Shown here: piece after piece, positions 8,391 through 18,062 of the stretch
Layout: every line of letters starts with the position of its first letter
Position numbering within the stretch: the first letter of the stretch is position 1
DNA from: Exophiala sp. HKRS030
Lineage: Eukaryota; Ascomycota; Eurotiomycetes; Chaetothyriales; Herpotrichiellaceae
Assembly (NCBI GenBank): GCA_023897205.1
Contig: JAHWDD010000008.1
Location: 1,364,001 to 1,428,000, forward strand
Length of the DNA stretch: 64,000 nt
Direction: 5' to 3'
Position numbers and translations under genes: made by a program
The notes under the pieces: generated by a model
The model's input: only the letters and a program-made list of their open reading frames with translations
Told to the model about the DNA's origin: nothing
Databases searched by the model: none

Positions 8391-10304
8391 ATGGTCGCGC
8401 AAAGGAATGCTGCTTTCGCGGAAGAGAGCGCAGAAGTGGAAGTCCTGCTTGCTTCCCTGGGCAAAACGAAAGACCTCACCAAGAAAATCGCCGCAAGTCT
8501 GGCTCGACTAGATGCCAGTGGACAGATTGTCAACGATGCAATCGGACCTATATACGGCAATACTAAACAGCTTCAGGTTACGAGCCGAAATATCGATAGA
8601 GTTAATGAAGCCATCGAGAAACTTCGCCAACCTCTAGATGCCCGTGGTCGGGAGGAAAACATCATCCGACAAGGTCCGAAGAGTGCTGGACTGCCACAGT
8701 ATCTGGCAGCACTGAAGCGAGTCGACAAGGCATTAACTGATCTCAACTCTTCGGGATTACGGTCGAACCAACAAGCGATTTCAGAGTTTCATAATTTACT
8801 GCTGACGGGCGTCAACCAGCTGAACGACTTGTATCGGAAGATGTTACAAGAAGATGCCAACAGTATCGAACCTCTTCATTTCATCACGAAGCAAATTCCA
8901 TTTCCATCAGTAGCTCAGGACAAGGCGCAGACCCTGGGTCAGATATCCATGGCCATTGCCTCGGCGGGAGCACATTCAGCCAGGCTGGGACAACGCGATG
9001 ACGATGTCGCAGCCCGCATGTACGCGGAGATTCGAGGAGACTATATAAACAATAGTCTTCAAAACCTGTCCATGGCTTCGATCAGCACCTCGAAGCGCCG
9101 CAACACTGACACAACGATCTATCGAGAAGGTTCAAGCGGCGTCGGAGCGTACGCCAAAGCTCTTGAGAGCATGTTTCTTGCCGAAGCTGAGAATACATCA
9201 CGCATTTTCCGCAACGATGGTGGCCGCGTCTTTGGCATGACTTGCTCCAAGGCTCTATCCACTTTTGCCCGGACTCTATCCGAGCTGAACAGTTTCATCA
9301 AATCTCGCCTCCTAACAGACTGCTTCCTCGCCTACGAAATCCTCGATCTCGTCACACCCCTCAGCTACCGGCTGGACTCTCGAACAGGCCAGCTCCGTTC
9401 ACAATTCGCCGACGCTCTCCGACCGCTCCGCGAAACAGCGCGGTCCTCGTTCAGTGACCTACTCACCCAGACCCGACGACAGGCAGAGACCGTATCCACC
9501 CTCCCACCTGACGGCAATACCATTACTCTCGTGTCCGAAAGTGCTAAGCGGCTACAAACCCTCGCAAACTTCGACCGCCCCTTACTCGTCCTGCTGTCAT
9601 CCATCGGTGACGGGAACTGGAAGGGCCCTTCGTCCTCCGCGGGCCTCGCATCCCAGTCGAGCCTGAACCTGGAACTCACCCCGTCGGCCGAGAACCCCAA
9701 CCTCCTGAGCCACTATCTCCTCGACCTCGTCGACACCCTTCTCGGGACACTCAACACGCGCTCCCAGACCATCCACCCCAAAAAGTCCATGCAGGGCATC
9801 TTCCAACTCAATTCCGCGGCCGTGCTCGCGCGCGCCGTTCAATCGTCCCCCGATCTTGCGCGGTACATCGGCATCAGCCCACACAATGAGCGCCTGGAGA
9901 AGTTCCGCAAGCGCGCGACCGAACTGTACATGACGTCGTGGCGCGAGGCGAGCATGCACCTCTTCGACACGATCCACACGTCCGGGTCGAGGCCCATGTC
10001 CGGTCAGGGGCCGGGCCAGGCCATCGACAGCACGAGCATCATCAAATCCCTCGGCAGCAAGGACAAGGACAAGATCAAGGAGAAGTTCAAGGTGTTCAAC
10101 ACGAGCTTCGACGAGCTCGTCGTCAGGCACAAGGGCCTGCACATGGAGAATGAGGTGCGGAGCTACATCAGTCGCGAGATCACCGCGTTGATCGAGCCTC
10201 TCTACGCCCGGTTCTGGGACCGATACCACGAGGTCGACAAGGGCAAGGGCAAGGTCGTCAAATACAGCAAGGGCGAGTTGAGCGGCATGTTGGCTACTTT
10301 ATAG
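8391..10304 (+). CDS. EXO70: Exocyst complex component Exo70
   Basis: Intronless, 637 residues, close to the size of fungal and yeast Exo70. Typical features: N-terminal coiled coil with SLGKTKDLTKKIAASLARLD, then LPQYLAALKRVDKALTDLNSS, and an all-helical rod ending in a basic C-terminal domain (FDELVVRHKG, VRSYISREITALIEPLYARFWDRY). Exo70 binds PI(4,5)P2 and Rho GTPases through its C-terminus and tethers secretory vesicles at hyphal tips and septa together with the other exocyst subunits. The start is the first ATG, preceded by CAGC. The 3' half is clearly more GC-rich than the 5' half, which creates the antisense shadow frame at 9597-10229. Confidence 0.93.
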   Translation: MVAQRNAAFAEESAEVEVLLASLGKTKDLTKKIAASLARLDASGQIVNDAIGPIYGNTKQLQVTSRNIDRVNEAIEKLRQPLDARGREENIIRQGPKSAGLPQYLAALKRVDKALTDLNSSGLRSNQQAISEFHNLLLTGVNQLNDLYRKMLQEDANSIEPLHFITKQIPFPSVAQDKAQTLGQISMAIASAGAHSARLGQRDDDVAARMYAEIRGDYINNSLQNLSMASISTSKRRNTDTTIYREGSSGVGAYAKALESMFLAEAENTSRIFRNDGGRVFGMTCSKALSTFARTLSELNSFIKSRLLTDCFLAYEILDLVTPLSYRLDSRTGQLRSQFADALRPLRETARSSFSDLLTQTRRQAETVSTLPPDGNTITLVSESAKRLQTLANFDRPLLVLLSSIGDGNWKGPSSSAGLASQSSLNLELTPSAENPNLLSHYLLDLVDTLLGTLNTRSQTIHPKKSMQGIFQLNSAAVLARAVQSSPDLARYIGISPHNERLEKFRKRATELYMTSWREASMHLFDTIHTSGSRPMSGQGPGQAIDSTSIIKSLGSKDKDKIKEKFKVFNTSFDELVVRHKGLHMENEVRSYISREITALIEPLYARFWDRYHEVDKGKGKVVKYSKGELSGMLATL

Positions 10305-10933
10305 GTGGTGGTTGGAATGATTGGGATGGAGATGGGTATCTTTCTTTTTCTTTTTGGAAGATCTGTGCTTGGAAAACAACGGCGTAGGTACTATATGTTT
10401 GATAGCGAACCCCTGGTTGGTTTTATACGGAGTACGAAGACATCTATCAGCATCTTGGTAGCACGCCACAGAGTAGTTTTATTTGGATAGCAGCAAACGG
10501 TGATTTGGATAGCCATTACAACATCCTTGACTTCTTTATGATGGGAACTGGGTAGGTTTGTCTTGTAGGTACAAGTAGGTGGCATTCCCAAACTCCCCCG
10601 CGCGATGTAAACAAATCCTGTAGCGATTAACTGACCAGGAGAAACGTGAATGTTTGACCGTAATTTTCTGATACTCCGACGTACCCAGGTATGTAGTACG
10701 TACTCCGTACCCCGTACGTGTTTCCCAACTCTGTGCTTCTTCGTCTTCCAATGCAAAGCAGCAAAAAGGCTGTCCATACGTTATCGATACAAAAGCATCA
10801 TTCCGTACTCGGGTACTTTTGCCCAAGGCACACGCGACGAACTTTTTCCAAAAAAAATGATGATTTTCTACATTGAATTGAGTTGAAAGAACAATTTTGA
10901 GAGGATAGTGGTAGTGATGATGGGATTCTGACC
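10305..10933. other. Intergenic, EXO70 to coiled-coil gene
   Basis: No gene seen. Contains two copies of the recurrent ACGGAGTA/TACTCCGTA motif (about 10425 and 10701), the second inside a run of alternating GTAC words (AGTACGTACTCCGTACCCCG). A-rich sequence near 10850 precedes the next gene. Confidence 0.5.
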
Positions 10934-12529
10934 ATGATGATTCCACCTTTGTCCGGAGATTCACTCGACGCGAACCCTGTATTCGCAAGGTTGTGGAAGT
11001 ACGTGACAGAAGAGATTCTCGACCGAGACGGGTCCAGAAAGACCTTGAATCAGGAGAGGACCAAGGCTTGGAGAGAAGAAGTCGCGGAGAGGAGGAGGAG
11101 GAGGCGAAAAGACGAAGACGGAGAAGATGACGATGACGGACGTGTCAAGTCGAAGGAGGGATCTCGATTGCAATCATCCTACATTATCGGATTTGACGAC
11201 GACGACGACATTGAGGAAGCAGAAACACCGTTCGGATACCGAGACGATGATGGAACGAAGAACCGGAAGAAACAGGACCCGAGTCTAGAAGAGGTATTAC
11301 ACAAGACGAGGGTGGAAAAGATGAGGATCCAAGTTTTGATGGATGTTTTGGTAAGTTTTTTGTGTGTTTCTGATTTTTGTTGAATCCTTCCTTCTTTTGA
11401 ACCCTCCCACTGTTTTGATCCAAAAAGGAAAACGAGGATCATATTTTGTTCTGTTCTTGTTTGTGTTTCTATTCACTAACCATGAAAATTGGAAATTCGG
11501 TTGTAGAGAGATGTGGCATATTCTGCCGACAACACCTCCGCTCCCATTCCTGATTCCGGTACTGTTTCTGAAAAAGACACAACTCGAGGCGGAACGACGC
11601 ATCCGCAACCACAGACGCATACACTATCCACCAACCAAAATGCAAACATGTGCATGAATACAACCACATTCAAGGACAATTTGCTAGTCATGACATCCTA
11701 CTTGGACGTCGTGTTGTGGCAAGGGTCGAGAGATTCTGATGACGAAAAAGTACCGGTGCTATCACGAGCGGAGCAAGACTTGTTGGTTGAAGACGTGGAG
11801 GTCTTTGAACAAAACATACCCTTCGTAGCGAAGTTGGTAGGACAAAGACTGGTCGAGGTTGATCAAGGGTTAGGTGAGATGATTAGTTTGTCCAACACCA
11901 CCGACACTCATACGAACGAACATGATCAAGATCAACGACACCAAACGAATCCGACTGAACCAAAAAAGACCCTCGTAGAGAGTCTACGCCAAAATCAAGA
12001 CCGCTCGGCGTTTCTGCGGTCCTCAATCTCCCCACGCCTCTCGACCTTGTCCGAGACAATCACCCGTCTGACGTCTTTGCAGCGTGACCGGTTGGCCGAC
12101 GAGATCCGGAAGCTCGAAGTGACCAAGCACGGAGTTGTATCTAGGCACGCACAATCCAAAACCCTCTTCCTTGTCACGGTCGCTCGCGCCATGGACCTCA
12201 AACTTCGACTTTTGTTGGTCGAAGTGCGCAAACGAGAACAAAACGGTGAAGCGACCAAAGCAAAAAAGGCCGTCACAAGAGAAAAACTGAGCCAGATTGA
12301 GCGAGAAGACTCCGAGGTCAGTAGGCGAATCGAAGAGTTGGAACGTCTGGTGGGCGAGTACGATTCCGTCGATGATGATGAGCACATCATTTCCGGTGGC
12401 GCCGGTGCCGGTGGAGGTAGTGTCATGACTAGACTTGGAAAACGTTACGGAGAGATTGAAAGGGAAATGGAAATGGTCAAGGCTGATGTCGAGAAATTAC
12501 AACAGCGATCAAAAACGAAAACATGGTAA
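10934..12529 (+). CDS. Acidic coiled-coil protein of unknown function
   Basis: Exons 10934-11350 and 11507-12529 (donor GTAAGT, branch CTAAC, acceptor TTGTAG, phase 0) give 479 residues. The first exon encodes a short helical N-terminus (ANPVFARLWKYVTEEILDRD in spirit of a docking helix), a basic run of arginines near residues 54-60 and aspartate-rich stretches. The second exon encodes two long charged helices (about residues 210-320 and 350-479) that should form coiled coils, separated by a polar linker with many T, N and Q. There is no signal peptide, membrane segment or enzymatic motif. A scaffold, kinetochore or chromatin role is possible, but I do not recognise the family. It converges on TSR1. 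Confidence 0.7.
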
Positions 12530-12999
12530 ACTAAAGGCAACACAGAAAAAAAGGGGCACACCGCACATGAGATAGGTTCATGTTAGCATGGGGAGACGGA
12601 AATTTCAAGGATTCCCATACCCATCGATTGCTCTCTTGCTCTATGCTTTACTTCTGGACGAGGGTCACGACCCATCCCCCCCTTTCCCCTTCAGACCGGT
12701 ATGACCGCCAGCCCGGCAGGGAAGCATCATAGACCTCGAGTTTAAAATTCAAAAGTACCTTGGATAGGGAAAGCAATCAAATCTATACCCTAGCATGCTC
12801 TATTCATTCACTATCAAATCATCATCACGTCTACCACCAGTAGAGCATTGTATGGCCATGGCATTTTTCATTCCTCCTCGACTTTCTTTTGTCATTATCG
12901 TCTTTCGTATCTCATAAAATCTCAGAATTCTAGTCCCAAAGAGAGCCCTTATGAATTCATCTTCAACTCTTTCATCAGCCAGAGACATATCAGGCACAA
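12530..12999. terminator. Convergent 3' intergenic region
   Basis: 470 bp between two convergent genes, presumably holding both polyadenylation regions. There is a C-rich stretch at 12672-12690 and AT-rich sequence at 12730-12800, with no clear gene. Confidence 0.4.
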
Positions 13000-15563
13000 T
13001 CAAAACTCAAGAGGTCTGGCGGGCCGTGGCCATATACGCTTGTACAAGCTCACGCCGACCGCGTCGAGAGGGTTGATCTTGCCATCGAACGTCGCCTTGA
13101 AATACCCATGCGTACCGAGAGGTTCCTTGATGAACCCCTGTCGGCCACGCTTCGTCCACAACGGCAGCGCGGCAAACCACAAGACGTCCTCGCGGTTGAA
13201 AAACATGTACCGCACAGTCACGAGTTTCTTGTGGATCTTGAAGGGATGACCTGTCAAGATGACTCGCTTGGCCACGACGCGTGAAGATGAAGGGGCGAGG
13301 GTCGTCGCCGAGCCGATCAGTCGTAACTGTTGTGTAGGCGAGACGACACCGCCGGGTGCTTCTGAAACAATACTCGAATCCACAAGGGCCGGCACAACAT
13401 CGTCAGTGGTCGCCGCCGCCGCCGCTACTGCTGCTGTTGCTGCTTCACGACGGAAGACGAGTACAGGCACAGAACCCCATGTCAGAGGTCCCGTAAACGT
13501 AGCGATCGCCGTTCGACCTGGATGGAGGAACCGATCAAACTTGTGCACGTCGTTCGGTGTCTGTCCAGAAGCCGAGAAGATGGGATTGATGATCAACCTA
13601 CGGTGGCCGATTTGGACGACGACTTCGTCCTTGGATTTCAAGGGGCCGTCAAAGTCCGAGTTGAGTGTAAAGTTGAGGTTGACGACCGCGTGTTTGTGTT
13701 CGTGGCGAAGAAGGGCAAACATCGAGGCCGGTGCCGGTGCCGATGCCAGTGACACGTGGACATTTCGAAGTTCAATCTCGACTTTCGTCCCCGCAAGCAC
13801 TCCACCAGCCAGCGATTCTTTGAGGGCCGAATTCAAGGATTTTTTGTAGTCGGCAACTTGTAGCAGCCTTTTGTATTCGAATGGCTCATGAGCCGCATCT
13901 TCAGCATGGTTCCACTCACTCGTTCGTAGACTTTTGAGGCCACGGTATTTCGCCAGCCTTTCTCGAGCCAGCACATCTGGGTGAAGTTCGATCTCGTCAG
14001 GAAACTCGAGGTCTTCCTCTGCTTCCTTCTTTCGACCGGCTCTAAATTCTTCCAGCTGACGAGCTTCTTCCTCTTCATCTTGGTCCACATGCATCTCGGA
14101 CTCTGGGTATTCAGACTGTCCCACTTCAGTCATGGCATCGCCATTCGCGATAGCCACGCCGTCTTCGGGACCCAAGGAATCTGCGGCATCCATAGCAACG
14201 TCGCCCTCGTTGTCATCCTCTCCCATGTCGGAGTCAGAATCGGAGACATCGTCCAGATACCACGCGGCCTGGTAAGTCGAGGTGCCCTTTGGAAGTTTCT
14301 TTGGTGGAGCGGGAATATGAGAGTTGTCGTCAGAGAAATAGTGGTGGTCGTCAAGTAGAACGCCCTTGTGCTCTGTCGTAGCAGCCGTACTGGCAACATC
14401 ATGCATCTCTGCTTGTTCCGGTGCAAGCTCTGCCAATTCGTCTTGATCCGCAGTAGGTCTCCATTCCTTGACGGGCACATCTGCGTCCATTTCGTTCGCT
14501 TTTCGCTTCTGTCCTTGCTTAGGTACTTCTCTGATGACGTTGATCTGGAAATCTCCCCAGCCAGGAACATGGACCAGCCTGTCCGGGTTCAGACCCTTAC
14601 CGCGGATTGTGCCACAGAGAGTGACTGCGGTGGTGTCGGCTCCGTCGCCAGCACTGGCCCAGTTCACATTTTCGACCAACATCCAACTCCTATCGTCTCT
14701 CCATCGGACTCCTCTCGTAGACGCAGTGCACATGCTCCGCACCAAGTTGGAGCAATCCGACTTGCTGTCGAGGCTTGACAACTTGTCTAATGCAGGGAAG
14801 TACCGCCCGATGGATATCTTCAGGTCTGTCATATGGCGAGACCTTTTTGCAGCAGGAACCTTGGCCTCTATATCCTTGACCACCGCAGTGACATTTGTGA
14901 TGCCCTGACCCTCGAGCGCTCTCAAGAATGAATCCTCCTCTTCGCCAAACTCTTGTTCCGCGTCCAGAACGAAAACAACCCAGTCGGCCAGTTTGCAAAC
15001 ATCGAGGGCGTTGAGAAGGTCGAATGTGGCGGGTAAGTAAAGTAGGTTCCGACGAAATCTTTCAATCCGAACAGGAACGGTGCCACTGGAAACATCAGGG
15101 CCGGAGATGTCGACACCTTGATTGAGGGATTTGATGGTGGCATAGGAATCGATCATCCTTGACAACGGGACGATTGCAATATGTTTGGCAGCACCATCTG
15201 TGCCCTGGAAAATATGTTCTTCACCCTCTCTCTTTTCCTTGTGGTTCATGCGCATTTGTTTGGCTTGGTTGCGTCTGGTGAGTTTCGACATGGCTTGTTG
15301 ATGAGGAGTCTTTCTCTGCCCTTTGTTGGCCCGATGACTTTCTACTTTGCCTAAGAATTGATCAGTAAGAATACCCAATATCGGTGAGTGACCATCCTAC
15401 CTTTCGCCGCATCCTTCAGGGCACTCTTCGAGGCGTGACGGGATTTGTAAGGCTTGTGCTCTTGTTTCGTAGTGCTCCTGTGATGATGCACAGAAGTCAT
15501 AGTTGGCGCCATAGTGGAATTGCCTCCAGAACCTCCAGCTTTGAATCTGAAAGGTAGAGACAT
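13000..15563 (-). CDS. TSR1: Ribosome biogenesis protein Tsr1 (40S maturation)
   Basis: Exons 15401-15563 and 13000-15350 (minus strand; donor GTAGGA, acceptor TTCTTAG) give 837 residues, normal for Tsr1. The N-terminus is basic (HKPYKSRHASKSALKDAAKG), followed by a GTPase-like domain without a functional P-loop (PLSRMIDSY, then LADWVVFVLDAEQEFGEEE near the DAD/switch region), an AARP2CN-like segment (LDSKSDCSNLVRSMC), an acidic stretch (residues about 430-500) and a conserved C-terminal domain (VILTGHPFKIHKKLVTVRYMF, then FGKINPLD-like FDGKINPLDAVGVSLYKRIWP). Tsr1 binds late pre-40S particles and blocks premature subunit joining. The related GTPase Bms1 has a P-loop, which is absent here, so Tsr1 is the better name. 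Confidence 0.93.
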
Positions 15564-15979
15564 GTCATGTACAACGCATTCGGAGGGGCTCGTTCTCTCT
15601 CCGCAGACTCAGAAAAATTATTTTGTTACCGCAGTGGAGTTTCCATCAGAGCCTTGGCAAGTTCAGCCTTGTACGGAGCAGTAGTAATACGGAGTACGAG
15701 TACTGGTAACCACCTCTCGCAGCAAGTTTCAGCAGTACTCGGTACTCCCCCCACCAGTTGCCCTTCAGTCACCTACGAAGACGAGTACTATGGCTACTTA
15801 CTTAGTCTCCCTTGTTGCGCAAAAATCAAAAATAACTCGAGTTATTGTGCTCTGCATAGGGAATGCCTGCCTCTCTCGCCACTTCATACGGGGTTCTCCT
15901 TCGCAAGCGAATAAATGTACCAACCTCCATGCACCCTGAGACAATAAATGAGCGGGATGAATTCATCATGGAGCTAGCC
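15564..15979. other. Intergenic upstream of TSR1
   Basis: 416 bp that should contain the TSR1 promoter and the 3' end of the HeLo-pseudokinase gene. A cluster of GTAC-type words lies at 15670-15760, including one ACGGAGTA copy near 15690. Confidence 0.4.
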
Positions 15980-17830
15980 CTATCCTTTAACGTCTTTTAG
16001 GGTCGTGAGTACTGCTTCTTGTAGGGTGATCGTGGTGTCTAAAAATTCGTCCTGCTCCAGCTGATTTTCTGTTTCAACAGAATGGATGAACTCTCTTGGA
16101 TCCAGACACCAGCGTATGACGTTGGCAAAGCCCAAGCCTTCTGAATACTCAACCTCGGCCAAGACAGAGTCGCGTGGACCGTTCCCTTGCAGTTCAAGGA
16201 GGACACTTGCCGGCTCGAAAGACTTCTGGTGCAACACCAGACCGAAGATTCCTGGAACTATCTCCTTGAGTGGCTTCCACAGGGCAACTTCGAGCAGCAC
16301 CATCCCCAAGGAATACAAGTCGAAACGTGGACGGTACTCATCCCGACTGTCCTGCTGCTGCTCCAGATCCACAGACATGGGGTGCCTGTAGAGCCTCGTA
16401 TCTACGTCTTCGAGGAGCGCATCGGAAATATCGTGAGGGCCGATCTGGCGGGAGTAGCCATATCCAACGAGGAAGGGACCCTGAAATGACTGTACACTTG
16501 GCCATCGAGACTCGATGAAGTTGGTAAGCAGGATATTGCTGGACCTTATCTGTTTGTGAAGCCAGCCGGCGGTATGGAGCTGGAGGATGACTTTCGTCAG
16601 GGCGCAAGCGATCTGCCGTCGTGTCGTCGGATCCGCCTTCTTCAGACTGAGGTCTGATAGGACGGTATTCAGACTCACCACGTTTGGCAGCGCAGTTGGA
16701 GAGGACGGAGACTCATGATCAGTCGGCGGAGGCAAGCTGTAGATCAGGGCGATATTTCCGTCTTCCCAGTAAAAGCCCGAGCAGTGAAGGGAGTGGAGGG
16801 AAGGAGACCGAAGCTCGCTGAGGAGAAAAGCTAGGCTCTCGATCTGGTGACGTCGCCGTCCGTTCTCGATCTTGTTCGCTCGGTTCTCAATACGTCTTCT
16901 CTCGAGGAGTACCCAACACTTCGAGCCGTCTTTCTCGATCGCAATCTCCAAACCAGGCCCGACCCGTTCCCAGTCGGTGTTTGTTCTGTAGTCGGCAGAT
17001 TTCTTCTTCAACATTTTCAATGCCTCGGCTCTTTTTCTCCTGATATCGACGGAGTTTTGGAAGCTTGCCTGTTGCTCCATTTCGATGCTTGTCGCGTCAA
17101 CTCCTAGGGCAATTCGACTCGACTTGAGCTTCGAAAGTCGAGACGCTTCCGCAATCTCCCCCTGGCTGTCTGTACGAGCGTCCTGTGGGAAGTCAAGCTG
17201 CGAGAGGCATTCCAAGTCATCGGCATCTTTCGAGGTCTTGATCCCCGTCCGAATCATCGACGTCAAGGTCCCAAGAATGCGACTCTGGATTCCCAGATTT
17301 GTCATCTCCAGCAGACCACTGATCTGGACATGGATCTCCTGCACAAGCCTTGTCATGCTGTCTTTGTCGAACACTGCCCAACGAATCTTTTTTAGTGTAC
17401 CGTTCCGCGAGTGAATTGTTTCGGCAACCATCGTGTCGAACTTTCGTTGCAGCCAAGACGGCAGACTGGGCCAACCTATATTGACTACTCGGGTCTCCAC
17501 GTCTTCGTTGGTCTCCTCGACTATGAGATTATACCTTTTCTCAAACTTCTCTCCTCTTGGAAGAAGCGACTCGAGCTCCTGGATAATGGAATTTTTGACA
17601 GCTATTCCGGGATGGCCTTCCTGGCCTACTGCATTTTCGAGATTGGAGAACTCATGTTGCTCTTCCCACATAAAGAAGCGAAGGAATTCATATTCCATCT
17701 TTCGGCGGAGTTGATCAGCGTCATTTCCAAACCTCCACACCGATGACATGAGGATGAATCCCTGGTGAATTCTATGTATGGCGGAGTTCGCTAGCCCAAT
17801 GGCCGCACTGACTTCGCCCAACACTGACAT
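15980..17830 (-). CDS. HeLo-like domain / pseudokinase protein
   Basis: One exon, 616 residues. Residues 1-about 200 resemble the fungal HeLo (prion-inhibition and propagation) domain: a hydrophobic start (VLGEVSAAIGLANSAIHRIH) and the pattern FGNDADQLRRKMEYEFLRFFMWEEQ, typical of this helical, membrane-active family. Residues about 295-616 resemble a protein kinase domain, but the catalytic loop reads LHKQIRSSNILL (HRD aspartate replaced by Gln427; Asn432 kept) and the DFG position reads LVGYG near 454-458. The aspartate of RFDLYSLGMVLLE (Asp504) remains. It should therefore be a pseudokinase. No C-terminal amyloid motif is obvious. HeLo proteins act in heterokaryon incompatibility and programmed cell death. 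The start codon is 232 bp from that of a divergent kinase-ankyrin gene, which suggests co-regulation. Confidence 0.75.
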   Translation of the reverse strand: MSVLGEVSAAIGLANSAIHRIHQGFILMSSVWRFGNDADQLRRKMEYEFLRFFMWEEQHEFSNLENAVGQEGHPGIAVKNSIIQELESLLPRGEKFEKRYNLIVEETNEDVETRVVNIGWPSLPSWLQRKFDTMVAETIHSRNGTLKKIRWAVFDKDSMTRLVQEIHVQISGLLEMTNLGIQSRILGTLTSMIRTGIKTSKDADDLECLSQLDFPQDARTDSQGEIAEASRLSKLKSSRIALGVDATSIEMEQQASFQNSVDIRRKRAEALKMLKKKSADYRTNTDWERVGPGLEIAIEKDGSKCWVLLERRRIENRANKIENGRRRHQIESLAFLLSELRSPSLHSLHCSGFYWEDGNIALIYSLPPPTDHESPSSPTALPNVVSLNTVLSDLSLKKADPTTRRQIACALTKVILQLHTAGWLHKQIRSSNILLTNFIESRWPSVQSFQGPFLVGYGYSRQIGPHDISDALLEDVDTRLYRHPMSVDLEQQQDSRDEYRPRFDLYSLGMVLLEVALWKPLKEIVPGIFGLVLHQKSFEPASVLLELQGNGPRDSVLAEVEYSEGLGFANVIRWCLDPREFIHSVETENQLEQDEFLDTTITLQEAVLTTLKDVKG

Positions 17831-18062
17831 CTTGAACTGGCGTTGAAGTGGCTCAATGACATGAAACTCGACTTTCGCAAAGATTGAGCCGGCTTTTCAG
17901 CCTGATCCCTTCAGCTGAAAGGGCAATCAGCCACAATGCAGAATGGAGGGGTTGACCCACGTGATTGAGCGATCGGATGATATCAACCGTACATAAGTCA
18001 GGAATAAGTCCTGGGTGAAGGCTCCTGCTATCAGGACAGTTCATGAAGAGGTACAAGGGACC
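17831..18062. promoter_or_regulatory. Shared divergent promoter
   Basis: Only 232 bp lie between the start codons of the HeLo-pseudokinase and kinase-ankyrin genes. A CACGTG palindrome (bHLH-type E-box) sits at 17958-17963, roughly central. GATA words occur near 17976. An inverted pair is visible around 17897-17925 (CAGCCTGATCCCTTCAGCTGAAAGGGCAATCAGCC), which could form a hairpin. Confidence 0.5.

Noticed and set aside
9597..10229. 210-codon antisense frame in EXO70
   Set aside because: Same GC-driven shadow effect; the sense frame is a full-length Exo70.
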